The notes below the pieces were generated by a model, which was given only the letters and a program-made list of their open reading frames with translations, searched no databases and was not told the origin of the DNA. This document shows, in pieces, positions 8,366-16,798 of a stretch of 64,000 bases of DNA (position 1 is its first letter; each line of letters starts with the position of its first letter). The stretch spans positions 28,585-92,584 of the forward strand of contig JAOZHR010000025.1 in the NCBI GenBank assembly GCA_026014805.1, given 5' to 3'. The translations under genes and the position numbers were made by a program. Origin of the DNA: Candidatus Bathyarchaeota archaeon (GTDB lineage Archaea; Thermoproteota; Bathyarchaeia; Bathyarchaeales; SOJC01).

Positions 8366-8563
8366 CCTCTGAGTTTAATTACTATCAAATAACCACATAT
8401 GTATCAGCATATTAAAACTATAAAAACCTAACTGCAGCTCTCCATCTAACGATCAAGCGAGCCAAGTGTTTCACTCTTCCACCTCTAGAACAATCTTCTA
8501 AATCAATACCTCAGAAATTATTTAAGCTCACACCGCGAAACAATCATAAAGGGGATCACCCGA

Positions 8564-8782
8564 ATGCAGCCACAAATCAACAACGCCATTGAACTACTCA
8601 GAGATGGCAAGTGGCACACGTTAAGAGAAATAAGTCAAAAAACCAGACTGCACGAGTTTAAAATAGAAATTCTGGCCGATTTCCTCGCAGATTACTCCTT
8701 CCTCAAACTCAACAGAAAAGACAAAAAAGCAAAACTGTCCAAAACGTTCTTAGAATTCCTTAAAAAAACACAACAATTATGA
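8564..8782 (+). CDS. Small winged-helix protein
   Basis: This 72-residue protein begins MQPQINNAIELLRDGKWHTL followed by REISQKTRLHEFKIEILADFL, a helix-turn-helix, and a short charged wing (KLNRKDKKAKLS). It resembles small archaeal wHTH proteins that act as adaptors or repressors. A ribosome-binding site (AAAGGGGAT) lies about 8 nt upstream and a TATA-like TTATTTAAG sits near 8519-8527. It is convergent with the HTH_45 gene at 8787, only 4 bases away. It is distinct from the IMY-x-ANL paralogues around it. Confidence 0.65.
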   Translation: MQPQINNAIELLRDGKWHTLREISQKTRLHEFKIEILADFLADYSFLKLNRKDKKAKLSKTFLEFLKKTQQL

Positions 8783-8786
8783 AAAG

Positions 8787-9104
8787 TTACGCTGACATAA
8801 GAGCGGCCAGATTACGGTAAGCCCTCAAAAAATCCTTTCCCCTTCCAGTAGTCTCAAAAAAGTAGCTAGTTGCACTCTGCCTCTTCGTGAACACTTTCAA
8901 AAGACCCTTATTCAAAAGAAAACCCATGTAAACCTCCAACTGACTAAAACTAAGGTTACATTTATACATAATAGAAGTTTTCCGCACTCCACCAGCAGCA
9001 GAAGAAAGTATATTTGCAATTATATCTAATCGACTTCTATGCGATGACTTAGTCTCAGTTGCCGTCTGAACCAAAAATCCTCTCACCAGACTCCTTTCTC
9101 GCAT
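8787..9104 (-). CDS. Small archaeal winged-helix regulator (HTH_45-like), paralogue 3
   Basis: This 105-residue protein has a short N-terminal extension, then HRSRLDIIANILSSAAGGVR, KTSIMYKCNLSFSQLEVYMGFLLNKGLL and a wing (TKRQSATSYFFETTGRGKDFLRAY). It is the third copy of the family in 2.3 kb. In the copies the recognition region (IMYKCNLSF, IMYRANLNF, IMYKANLSY) is nearly constant while the wing differs, so they may bind related sites. The ATG is at 9104; no strong ribosome-binding site is seen. Confidence 0.77.
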   Translation of the reverse strand: MRERSLVRGFLVQTATETKSSHRSRLDIIANILSSAAGGVRKTSIMYKCNLSFSQLEVYMGFLLNKGLLKVFTKRQSATSYFFETTGRGKDFLRAYRNLAALMSA

Positions 9105-9198
9105 CCAACAATATAATCATAACTATCCCACAATTTAAACCTTCTTCAGCCAGACGAGCAAAGGAAAAACGCTGAAAAAAGAAAAAAACCAAAGAAAT

Positions 9199-10485
9199 CT
9201 ACACAATTTCACCAAGCAAATACGACTGAAAGACATCCACCACCTTCACAGAGACAAACTGCCCCAACAAACCACGCCCATACCTGCTCCTAATCACAAC
9301 AGGTTTATACGCAAAATTCCGCCCAACAACCGACCCCTGCTTTCCCACCTCATCAACCAACACCCTCCCACTCCAACCATTCCACTCACTGTTTCGCTCG
9401 AAAGCAATACGGCGAACTAAGCTTGCCAAACACGCACTCCTATGCTTCACTTCTAAAGGCGAAACCTGCGGCTTCAAATCTACCGCAGAAGTCTTAGGCC
9501 TTGCAAAAAACTTAGAAATATTTACTATGTCCGGTCTGACATCTTCAATCAACTTACAAGTATTCTTAAACGCTTCTTCAGCCTCTCCCGGAAAGCCAAC
9601 AATAACATCAGTAGCAACAGTTGACTGCCGAAACGCCCTTCTAAACTTCCCAACTGCCACAATGAAGTCCCTAGTTGAATAAAACCGGTTCATCCACCCC
9701 AAAACACTGTCATCACCACTTTGCACCGGCAAATGCAAAAACTTAAACACTTTCTCGTTTTGAAATGCTTCCATCAACTCATCAACGATGTCCATGAGAT
9801 TATCAAGCGTCATCATTCCAACACGGACAAAAAAGTCCCCCTTAACACCGCAGACACCCTTCAGCAGCTCGGCCAGATCAGTGTCAACGTCCTTTCCATA
9901 CACAGCCGTATCTTGCGAGGTCAACCAAAATTCGCGAACACCTTCTGCAACATCTCTTTCAACCTTGTTTAGGATTTCCTTGATGCTATAACTTCTAAGC
10001 CTTCCACGCGCAAAGCGAACACAGCAATATGAGCATGAGCCTAAGCATCCATAGTTTACGGGAATAATGCTTATTCTAGGATTGGAACGCATGCGAGGCG
10101 AATCTAGTCGCGGCATATTCATTGCAGCATCTTCTAAATCTGCAACACGCTCGCCCTTAGAAACGCGCGATACGACATCAACAATTTTTTCCCCTAAAGC
10201 CGGTCCAACAACTCCGTCAAAGCAAACCTCTTTGCTCAGCCTTTCAAAGTTTATGAGTGGCAAACATCCAGCCACAATAAGCTTCTTTTCCTTTGGGATT
10301 CCTTTCAGCAAGTTTATCATTCGATTCTCGGTGGGACCTTTAACTGCACACGTATTATAGAGCACAAGCTCAGCTTCTTGGAGACTGCTCACTATTGTAT
10401 GACCCGCGCTTGAGAGACAACCCGCAAGAACCTCGGCGTCTGCAAGGCTGCTGGAACAACCGAAGCCTTTCACGTATATTCGCAT
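9199..10485 (-). CDS. MiaB-family tRNA methylthiotransferase (archaeal t6A to ms2t6A type)
   Basis: The 428-residue product begins MRIYVKGFGCSSSLADAEVL, the UPF0004 domain. The radical-SAM cluster motif is CLGSCSYCCVRFARG (Cys-x3-Cys-x2-Cys), followed by a TIM-barrel region (LTSQDTAVYG, HLPVQSGDDSVL, TDVIVGFPGE) and a C-terminal TRAM domain (residues about 365-428). Archaeal and eukaryotic members (MtaB/CDKAL1 type) methylthiolate threonylcarbamoyladenosine at tRNA position 37. I chose ATG 10485: the open frame runs 43 codons further upstream, but the conserved N-terminus starts here and GGTG lies upstream. It is divergent from the ftsZ transcription unit. Confidence 0.88.
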   Translation of the reverse strand: MRIYVKGFGCSSSLADAEVLAGCLSSAGHTIVSSLQEAELVLYNTCAVKGPTENRMINLLKGIPKEKKLIVAGCLPLINFERLSKEVCFDGVVGPALGEKIVDVVSRVSKGERVADLEDAAMNMPRLDSPRMRSNPRISIIPVNYGCLGSCSYCCVRFARGRLRSYSIKEILNKVERDVAEGVREFWLTSQDTAVYGKDVDTDLAELLKGVCGVKGDFFVRVGMMTLDNLMDIVDELMEAFQNEKVFKFLHLPVQSGDDSVLGWMNRFYSTRDFIVAVGKFRRAFRQSTVATDVIVGFPGEAEEAFKNTCKLIEDVRPDIVNISKFFARPKTSAVDLKPQVSPLEVKHRSACLASLVRRIAFERNSEWNGWSGRVLVDEVGKQGSVVGRNFAYKPVVIRSRYGRGLLGQFVSVKVVDVFQSYLLGEIV

Positions 10486-10636
10486 CGCAGCACCATCATT
10501 TAAAATATACAAGTTTAAGTCACAAACAAAAACATAAACATTCTTTAAACGAGAAGTTTTTACACAAATGCGAAAGAGAACAAGAGAAAAGCTTAAAAAG
10601 ACATGTGCCAACATATTTGAATCATATTTGCAGTAT

Positions 10637-10654
10637 GTTATATAGAGCTATAAC
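10637..10654. promoter_or_regulatory. Inverted repeat in the promoter region of the RHH-ftsZ unit
   Basis: GTTATA and TATAAC are perfect 6-bp arms around a 6-base centre, overlapping TATA-like sequence 55 bases before the ribbon-helix-helix start. Ribbon-helix-helix dimers bind short palindromes, so an autoregulatory operator is plausible, though unproven. The 222-base gap (10486-10708) otherwise holds the divergent promoters of the MiaB-type gene and this unit. Confidence 0.4.
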
Positions 10655-10708
10655 CTAAAACCACTATGCCTTTCTAATACCCACAGAAGGGAGGAGGCAC
10701 AAAAAAGA

Positions 10709-10879
10709 ATGAAACTCATTACGTTATATCTCCCCGAACCCTACATTCGAGCACTAGACAGCCTTGTAAACGAACAATACTATCCAAACCGTGCAGAAGC
10801 CATCCGCATAGCTATACGAGACATGTTATCCGTAGAGGTTTGGGGGAGGAAACAAAATGGCTGGCGAAAAACCAACTAA
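10709..10879 (+). CDS. Ribbon-helix-helix (CopG/CdrS-like) regulator upstream of ftsZ
   Basis: This 56-residue protein starts MKLITLYLPEPYIRALDSLV, continues with NRAEAIRIAIRDML and ends in a short basic tail. The pattern is a beta strand that inserts into DNA (ITLYLP), helix A, the turn (YPNRAEAIR) and helix B of MetJ/Arc-type dimers. A good ribosome-binding site (GGGAGGAGG) lies upstream. Its last codons overlap the ftsZ-like gene by 23 bases, so the two are co-transcribed. In haloarchaea a short RHH protein, CdrS, is encoded next to ftsZ2 and controls cell division genes; by position and size this looks like an equivalent, which is an inference. Confidence 0.8.
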   Translation: MKLITLYLPEPYIRALDSLVNEQYYPNRAEAIRIAIRDMLSVEVWGRKQNGWRKTN

Positions 10880-11984
10880 CAAAGCTCTTCAACCCACATG
10901 GCAAGGCACCCTTGCACCAACTGACAGCATACAGCCATCTAACCAATGCAAAATCGTAGTCATCGGAATCGGAGGAGCCGGCAACAACACGGTCACACAA
11001 CTAACAAAAATGAGAATAAAAAATACTCATACAATTGCAATCAACACTGACTCACTCCAACTTAACGCGTCACAAGCAGATCAGAAAATACTAATCGGAG
11101 AGAAACTGACTCAAGACGCTGGCACAAGCGGAAATCCTGTTTCGGGAAGGGCTGCTATAGAAGAGTCACGGAAACAAATAGAGAGTACCCTAACAAACGT
11201 GGACATCGTATTTGTCACCACAGATCTGAGCGGCGGAACTGGAATAGGAGTTGCCCCAGCCGTCGCAGAAATCGCCAAGAAAAAAGGTGCCACCACAATA
11301 GGAGTAGTTGCGAAGCCTTTCCAAATTGAAAAAGATCGAATGAAATCAGCTTCTTATATGCTCACTGAACTCCAACGGGAATGTGATACAGTTGTAGTAA
11401 TTGACAACAACCAACTTACAGAACTCGCACCTGAACTTCCAATCAACGAAGCTTTCAAAATTGCTGGCCAAGTGTTGGCCAAAGTGATAAAAGGCCTAGT
11501 AGAGATGATTTCAGCGCCCAGCCTCATCAATTTTGGCCTCGCCAACTTTATGAACATTGTAAAACACGGCGGAGTCGCAGTGATAGGAATAGGCGAATCT
11601 GACGCGCAGAATCGCGCCGAAGAAGCAACACATAACGCGCTAAGAAGCCCATTGCGAGATGTTGACTACGCTGAAGCTACAGGCGCACTCATCGAGGTCA
11701 CCGGCGATAGTCAAATGACAATTGAAGAAGCTAATCGTGTCGGAGAGATTGTAACAGAAATGATGAATGACAACGCCCAGGTGATTTGGGGTGCCAGAGT
11801 AGATCCAGAGCTGGACGGGAGGATTAGAGTCACTCTGGTGATGACTGGCATTAACTCACCGCGTATAGTGTCAAAGTTTGGTTCAATTGCCCCTCAGCTT
11901 TTCAACCTAGAACCTTATTCAGAACCTGAGAAAAAACTGCGCGTAGATCTTGGCCTATACCAGCTAGAAAAATTCGAATCCTAA
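10857..11984 (+). CDS. ftsZ: FtsZ-like tubulin-superfamily GTPase with degenerate T7 loop
   Basis: The 375-residue protein has the FtsZ order: a flexible N-tail (1-31), KIVVIGIGGAGNNTVTQL (nucleotide loop T1), INTD at T2, the tubulin signature as LSGGTGIG (residues 124-131; usually GGGTGTG), and the C-terminal activation domain. FtsZ forms the GTP-dependent division ring. The synergy loop T7, normally NxDxxD and needed to hydrolyse GTP in the neighbouring subunit, reads NFGLAN at 225-230, so both aspartates are gone. It probably still binds GTP and polymerises but may not hydrolyse well. A strong GGGGGAGGA site precedes the ATG. A second canonical FtsZ may exist elsewhere in the genome. Confidence 0.9.
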   Translation: MAGEKPTNKALQPTWQGTLAPTDSIQPSNQCKIVVIGIGGAGNNTVTQLTKMRIKNTHTIAINTDSLQLNASQADQKILIGEKLTQDAGTSGNPVSGRAAIEESRKQIESTLTNVDIVFVTTDLSGGTGIGVAPAVAEIAKKKGATTIGVVAKPFQIEKDRMKSASYMLTELQRECDTVVVIDNNQLTELAPELPINEAFKIAGQVLAKVIKGLVEMISAPSLINFGLANFMNIVKHGGVAVIGIGESDAQNRAEEATHNALRSPLRDVDYAEATGALIEVTGDSQMTIEEANRVGEIVTEMMNDNAQVIWGARVDPELDGRIRVTLVMTGINSPRIVSKFGSIAPQLFNLEPYSEPEKKLRVDLGLYQLEKFES

Positions 11985-12634
11985 AACCTTCCAGATAAAA
12001 TTCTCCTAAGGCTTGCAAATTCCCTTTTTAACCTCATACTCCAAGGTATCGATCTACCGAAAGGCTTCACGGCTCCGTTTTTTATCGCTTTAACTATCTC
12101 GTTAATACCTGCTTCAGCGTCAACAAGAGTATAGGCCATTCCAACTTCAGGCGCATAATGAGCATCACTCCCCCCTGTTTGAGGAAGATTAAGTTTATTC
12201 GCCATTTCCCGGTTTTTACGCACTGAAAAAGAGAATGGTACTGCAGAAGAGTTGATGACTTCCATTGCATCGAAATTTCGATTAAGCTGTTCCTCCTCGA
12301 TTCCCTTAAAGAACGCGGTCGGATGAGCAACTATTGCCAGTCCGTCAGCGTCATGAATTTCGTCGATAGTTTCAGCAAAAGATAAACCAGCCTTAACAGT
12401 AGTGTTGATGTTTAGTGCCAAAACATGGCCTTGCTTCGTCGTAATCTCAATTCCAGGAATAATTAGTAGACTTCGAATTTTGCTGAACTCCCGTAATCCC
12501 CCGACAGTGTCATGGTCTGCTATGGCAACTCCGTCTAGACGCCGCCTTTTCGAGTAAACGGCCAACTCTTCGGGTGTAATAAAAGCGTCACAAGAATATT
12601 TTGTGTGAACGTGCATGTCAATTCTTAAAGGCAA
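11981..12634 (-). CDS. PHP-domain metal-dependent phosphoesterase
   Basis: The 217-residue protein carries the PHP metal motifs in order: DMHVHTKYSCDA (HxH), IADHDTVGG (motif II), GIEITT (Glu), AHPTAFF (motif III) and GGSDAHY (motif IV). Members of this size hydrolyse phosphate esters such as nucleoside 3',5'-bisphosphates or histidinol phosphate. Histidinol phosphatases of this superfamily are usually about 260 residues, so the substrate stays open. It is convergent with ftsZ, overlapping it by 4 nt, and lies 7 bases downstream of metG on the same strand, hence likely co-transcribed with it. Confidence 0.85.
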   Translation of the reverse strand: MPLRIDMHVHTKYSCDAFITPEELAVYSKRRRLDGVAIADHDTVGGLREFSKIRSLLIIPGIEITTKQGHVLALNINTTVKAGLSFAETIDEIHDADGLAIVAHPTAFFKGIEEEQLNRNFDAMEVINSSAVPFSFSVRKNREMANKLNLPQTGGSDAHYAPEVGMAYTLVDAEAGINEIVKAIKNGAVKPFGRSIPWSMRLKREFASLRRILSGRF

Positions 12635-12641
12635 AGAGGTT

Positions 12642-14636
12642 TCACTTTATTTTGCTTCCAGCCTCGACTGACTTGTCGGGTTGAATGATTGAAATGCTTT
12701 TACCATCCTCTGCCGCTAAAATCATTACTTCAGAATCTAAGCCAAAAACACGTTTAGGTGTAAGATTAGTCAAAACAGCAATGTTTTTGCCTTCCAGCTG
12801 TGTTGGCTTATAATGCTGAGCGATGCCTGCTACGGCCTGTTTCAGTTCTCCAGCACCTATGTCAATGGTTAGTTTCACAAGATTCCTTGATTGAGGAACG
12901 TTTTCTGCCTTAACAATCTTGCCTATTCGTAAGTCGAGCTTAGAGAACTCTTCAAATGTTACGGTGGACGGTGTAGTTTTCGTCTTTTCCAACTTGCTCT
13001 GCAACTCCTCTCCGCTTACCTCTATCTTGCTAAATAACGGTTTTGACTTCTTTACTTTATGACTTGAGGGTAAAAGCTTTGTTGCTTCATCCCACTTTTG
13101 CAAACATGTCTCGAATGACAAATTGAGAAGAGCTGAAATCCTCTCAGAAGTGAACGGAATGAATGGCTCAAGAGTTATTGCCAGAGTTTTGACAATTTGG
13201 ACAGCGACGTAGAGCGTATTTGCGGCTTTTTGCCTATTGGCCTTGAGGAGGTTCCACGGTTCCTTTTCGTTGAAATACTTGTTTCCTATACGGCTGATGT
13301 CAATAATTTTCTGCAAGGCCGACTGCAGCTTGCAGCTTTCCAAGTTTTCCGCCGCCTCCGCTACTCTTTTTTCCACAGCTCTGAGAACGCGTTTGTCGTA
13401 GGCGTCAAGGTTGTGTGTTTTAGGCACCGAGCTCTCAAAATGTTGATTAATGAATGTTAAAGTCCTGTGTATGAAGTTACCTAAAGTATCATTAAGATCA
13501 GCATTTATCTTTTCTATGAAAATATCCCATGAAAAATTTGTGTCCTTTGTTTCTGGGCGCGTGGATACGAGGAAGTAACGCCAATAGTCTGCTGAGAACA
13601 ATTCTAGGGCTTCATCTATCCAGATACCCACTCTGTGGCTTTTAGAGAACCTTTCGCCTTTAAATTGCAAAAATTCAGTTGAAGAAATATTCCACGGCAG
13701 GTTGTACTCTTCTTCTATAGCAAGAAGCAAAGCTGGAAGGATAATGGTGTGAAAGGGAATGTTGTCTTTACCAATAAAATACAAAGTTTTGACATCTTTA
13801 TCGAACCAAAACTCCTTCCATTTTTCTCCCTCTTCACGGTTTTCGAAGTATTCGATCGTAGCTGAGACATAGCCAAGAACAGCCTCAAACCAAACATATA
13901 TTGTTTTGTTTTCTGCTCCGGGAAAGGGTGCAGGGATTCCCCATTTATTGTCTCGGGTTAACGCTCGGGGCTTAAGTCCTTCGTTGATTATATTCAGGCT
14001 AAATTTTCTAGCGTTAGAGGGCAATCTGCTGTTACTCTTTATGAATTGGCGAAGCTGACCAGTGAATTTTGGCAAGTCAAAGTACCAGTGCTCGACTTTT
14101 TTTATAATGGGTGTAGATTTACAGATTGTACAGTAAGGATCAACAAGCTCTGCTGGTTCAAGTAGATGTCCACAAGAGCTACACTGGTCACCTCGAGCCC
14201 CTTCAGCACCACAATCTGGACAGATTCCTTCTATAAACCTGTCCGGCAAGAAGCGGTCACAGTTTGAGCAATAGGGTAATTCGGTTTCTTGAGAAAATAT
14301 GTAGCCATTTTTGTATATCTTCGAGAAAACATTCTTTACAAATGATTTATGCACAGGGCTTTCTGTTCGTGTATAATTGTCAAAGGAAATTCCCCACTTC
14401 TTCCACAAGTCAACTACCCTTGCGTGGTTTCTATCCGTAAGCTGCCTTGGTGGAATACCTAATCTAACGGCTTCTACTTCCACAGGCGTTCCATGCTCAT
14501 CGGAACCTGTCACAAAAACTACGTCTTCTCCACGCAGTCTGTAGTATCGAGCAACAACATCTGCTGAGAGAATTGACCCTATTAGAGTGCCTAAATGAGG
14601 CATATAATTAATGTAAGGCCACGCGCAGGTGACCAC
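12642..14636 (-). CDS. metG: Methionyl-tRNA synthetase with C-terminal tRNA-binding domain
   Basis: The product charges tRNA-Met. The class I signature is PHLGTLIG (HxGH-like) near residue 13 and the KMSKS-equivalent is FSKSHRVG; an insert holds four CxxC-type zinc knuckles (CSNCDRF, CPDCGAE, CSSCGH, CTICKS). The last about 110 residues (FEEFSKLDLRIGKIVKAENV onward) are the EMAP/Trbp111-like OB fold, here fused rather than encoded separately. GTG at 14636 starts the recognisable sequence, but six more in-frame codons run up to an ATT at 14654, close behind GGAGGTG, and would give the usual N-terminus (SLGKVVVTCAWPY); the start is therefore uncertain. Confidence 0.95.
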   Translation of the reverse strand: MVTCAWPYINYMPHLGTLIGSILSADVVARYYRLRGEDVVFVTGSDEHGTPVEVEAVRLGIPPRQLTDRNHARVVDLWKKWGISFDNYTRTESPVHKSFVKNVFSKIYKNGYIFSQETELPYCSNCDRFLPDRFIEGICPDCGAEGARGDQCSSCGHLLEPAELVDPYCTICKSTPIIKKVEHWYFDLPKFTGQLRQFIKSNSRLPSNARKFSLNIINEGLKPRALTRDNKWGIPAPFPGAENKTIYVWFEAVLGYVSATIEYFENREEGEKWKEFWFDKDVKTLYFIGKDNIPFHTIILPALLLAIEEEYNLPWNISSTEFLQFKGERFSKSHRVGIWIDEALELFSADYWRYFLVSTRPETKDTNFSWDIFIEKINADLNDTLGNFIHRTLTFINQHFESSVPKTHNLDAYDKRVLRAVEKRVAEAAENLESCKLQSALQKIIDISRIGNKYFNEKEPWNLLKANRQKAANTLYVAVQIVKTLAITLEPFIPFTSERISALLNLSFETCLQKWDEATKLLPSSHKVKKSKPLFSKIEVSGEELQSKLEKTKTTPSTVTFEEFSKLDLRIGKIVKAENVPQSRNLVKLTIDIGAGELKQAVAGIAQHYKPTQLEGKNIAVLTNLTPKRVFGLDSEVMILAAEDGKSISIIQPDKSVEAGSKIK

Positions 14637-14749
14637 AACTTTGCCGAGTGAAATGCACCTCCAAAGTACATAGTACCAGAGACATTTTGCATATGCAGAT
14701 ACTTAAATAAAGCGGAATAAAAAGAAAAAAAAGGTTTTGAGGACGAGAG

Positions 14750-15343
14750 CTATTCCTCTTTCTGCCACGTAACTCTCGGTCTACGTCCCGAAAGAAAGAT
14801 GGCTGCGGCTATAATGATGGCACTGATGATCGCCAGTATCGAGACTACTGTTAGAAGCGTCACTATGTTGTCCATAGCTTTGAGATAACGCAAGCTATAA
14901 GCGTCCATAACTTGGATCTGATTATTCCATCCTTTGATAGCATACGTATGCAGCTTACCTTTGTTTGTGTATATCGAAAGATCAACGGAAGTACTGTGTC
15001 CTCTAGCGTCATTGGGGATTGTAAAGGTAATCTCATCAAGCGCAACTGCTGTTTCGCTGCTTACTATGATCACTGGATCGTAAACAATTGTCTTGTTGCC
15101 CAGTGGGTCCCAGCCATCTTCTGTGTATATCATCCAGTCTGTGAATTCAATGGTTACATTCTTAACTTCTATGGGATCGTCCCCAGTGTTTCTAATAGTG
15201 ATGTAAATTGCTCCTTGTTCGCCTGGTTCATACGTATTTTTGTTAACACTCACCCATCCTTCGATGTCTTGCGCTCTAACGGAGGGCACCGAAACCATAG
15301 AGAACATCGCCAAAGCCAATAAAATTATAACTAGTTTTTTCAA
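14750..15343 (-). CDS. Secreted membrane-anchored beta-sandwich protein
   Basis: This 197-residue protein has a signal peptide (MKKLVIILLALAMFSMVSV, cleavage probably after RAQ), an extracellular domain resembling CARDB/Ig-like folds (YEPGEQGAIYITIRNTGDDP, IVSSETAVALDEITFTIP), a long C-terminal transmembrane helix (TLLTVVSILAIISAIIIAAA) and a short basic cytoplasmic tail (GRRPRVTWQK). Such single-domain anchored proteins are common on archaeal surfaces; no enzyme motif is present. It is separated by 113 bases from metG. Function unknown. Confidence 0.7.
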   Translation of the reverse strand: MKKLVIILLALAMFSMVSVPSVRAQDIEGWVSVNKNTYEPGEQGAIYITIRNTGDDPIEVKNVTIEFTDWMIYTEDGWDPLGNKTIVYDPVIIVSSETAVALDEITFTIPNDARGHSTSVDLSIYTNKGKLHTYAIKGWNNQIQVMDAYSLRYLKAMDNIVTLLTVVSILAIISAIIIAAAIFLSGRRPRVTWQKEE

Positions 15344-15712
15344 GATATCACCTATCCACTGTGTTCAGGCTTTTTCTATTTAAAACTTGTTAGAGTAAGC
15401 ATTGGATTTCGAACTAGGTAAACCTTTGGCCTTGAGGAAATGAGAGGTCAAAAAGTAGTTTTCCATGACTATGACTATTTTAGCGCCTTTCAGCCATAGA
15501 ATTGGAAGACAAGCTTTTCAGAGTTCTTAAAAATATTTCCTTTTCGATCTTTTCTTCTGCGTCTCATGCTTTCTACAACTAAAACCATTGACATTATGAC
15601 TTTTCTGTTTTTCATACGCGTCATCTCTAACTGACTAGGATTCGATGGGCGCGCCTTCTCTAAGGAACACTGTCAACAATGAATCCTAATCCGAATAAGA
15701 CTTTTGCAAACA
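15344..15712. other. Non-coding gap of about 370 bases
   Basis: No gene or RNA structure is supported. A TATA-like CTATTTAAAA near 15377 could serve the minus-strand gene at 14750-15343. An imperfect AGGATTC/GAATCCT pair flanks about 40 bases around 15640-15690. The remainder looks like ordinary spacer between two minus-strand genes. Confidence 0.4.
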
Positions 15713-16654
15713 TTAGCTGTGTACTGTTGTGCCTGCTTTTCCCTCCAAGGCTTTCCGCCCCATTTCCAAAGAAGATATAACAGCTTTTTCGCCCCCCGTC
15801 TCCACAAATTCTATAGCTGCCTCAACTTTAGGCGCCATACTCCCGGCTGCAAAATGTCCCTCTCGCAGAAACCTCTTAGCTTCAATAATACTCATTTCGT
15901 CAAGATCACTCTGACTCGATTTTCCGTAATTAAGAAAAACTTTCTCAACATCAGTTAACATTAGAAGGACCTCCGCTCCTACGTCACTAGCAAAAATTCG
16001 CGCGCTCAAATCCTTGTCAATCACCGCCACCACACCCTCTAAACTACCATCGTCTCTGATCACCACAGGAATCCCTCCTCCGCCAACAGCAATAACTATT
16101 GCACCGCTCTCAAACAACGTTCTAATCGCGTCTTTCTCCAATATCTCCTTAGGTTTAGGCGACGGCACCACCCGTCTATATCCGCGCCCACTATCTTCAA
16201 CCATCGTCCACCCTTCCCTTTTTCTCAGCATTTCAGCCTCTCTGGCATTGTAAAATGTCCCTATGGGCTTCGTAGGGTTTTTAAAAGCAACATCGTTCTC
16301 ATCAACTACTGTTTGGGTTACAAGAGATACAACCGGAATATTTATGCCAGCTCTGTCCATTTCATTCCGCATTGACTGTTGCAACATATACCCTATCATG
16401 CCCTGACTCTGGGCTCCACAAACGTCCAATGGCATAGGGGGCAAAACATCCCTCAACCGCTCATTTTTAAGGAGAATATCGCCAACTTGAGGACCATTTC
16501 CGTGAGTTATTGCAAGTTTATATCCGTCTTTAATTAGCCCAACAAGATGTTTACAAACTCTTTTCACATTCCCAAACTGCTCTTCAGCAGTTCCCCTCTC
16601 CTTATGTTTCAAAATCGCGTTTCCACCTAAGGCCACTAACACTTTCCGACTCAC
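15713..16654 (-). CDS. arcC: Carbamate kinase
   Basis: About 313 residues of the amino-acid-kinase fold. Motifs are VLVALGGNAILK at the N-terminus, ITHGNGPQVGD (carbamoyl phosphate site), GAQSQGMIGY, AVGGGGIPVV, and VIDKDLSA with the nucleotide-binding MLTDVEKVFLNYG. It interconverts carbamoyl phosphate and ADP with carbamate and ATP. GTG at 16654 is preferred because the conserved strand starts two codons later; ATG 16675 is an alternative seven codons upstream. No arginine deiminase or ornithine carbamoyltransferase lies nearby, so the donor pathway (for example allantoin, agmatine or carbamoyl phosphate synthesis) is not shown by context. Confidence 0.92.
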   Translation of the reverse strand: MSRKVLVALGGNAILKHKERGTAEEQFGNVKRVCKHLVGLIKDGYKLAITHGNGPQVGDILLKNERLRDVLPPMPLDVCGAQSQGMIGYMLQQSMRNEMDRAGINIPVVSLVTQTVVDENDVAFKNPTKPIGTFYNAREAEMLRKREGWTMVEDSGRGYRRVVPSPKPKEILEKDAIRTLFESGAIVIAVGGGGIPVVIRDDGSLEGVVAVIDKDLSARIFASDVGAEVLLMLTDVEKVFLNYGKSSQSDLDEMSIIEAKRFLREGHFAAGSMAPKVEAAIEFVETGGEKAVISSLEMGRKALEGKAGTTVHS

Positions 16655-16798
16655 ACAATCACCATCTGTATACATTTAGCGGTAGGATAGGAAAGAGAAC
16701 CAGTTGCATTTTAAAGCCTTTTCTGAAAAAGTCACATTACATACTTGGAACCTAATAGTTAAAAGAGAAAATCTGTATTCATAACTGGGACGTCTTAT

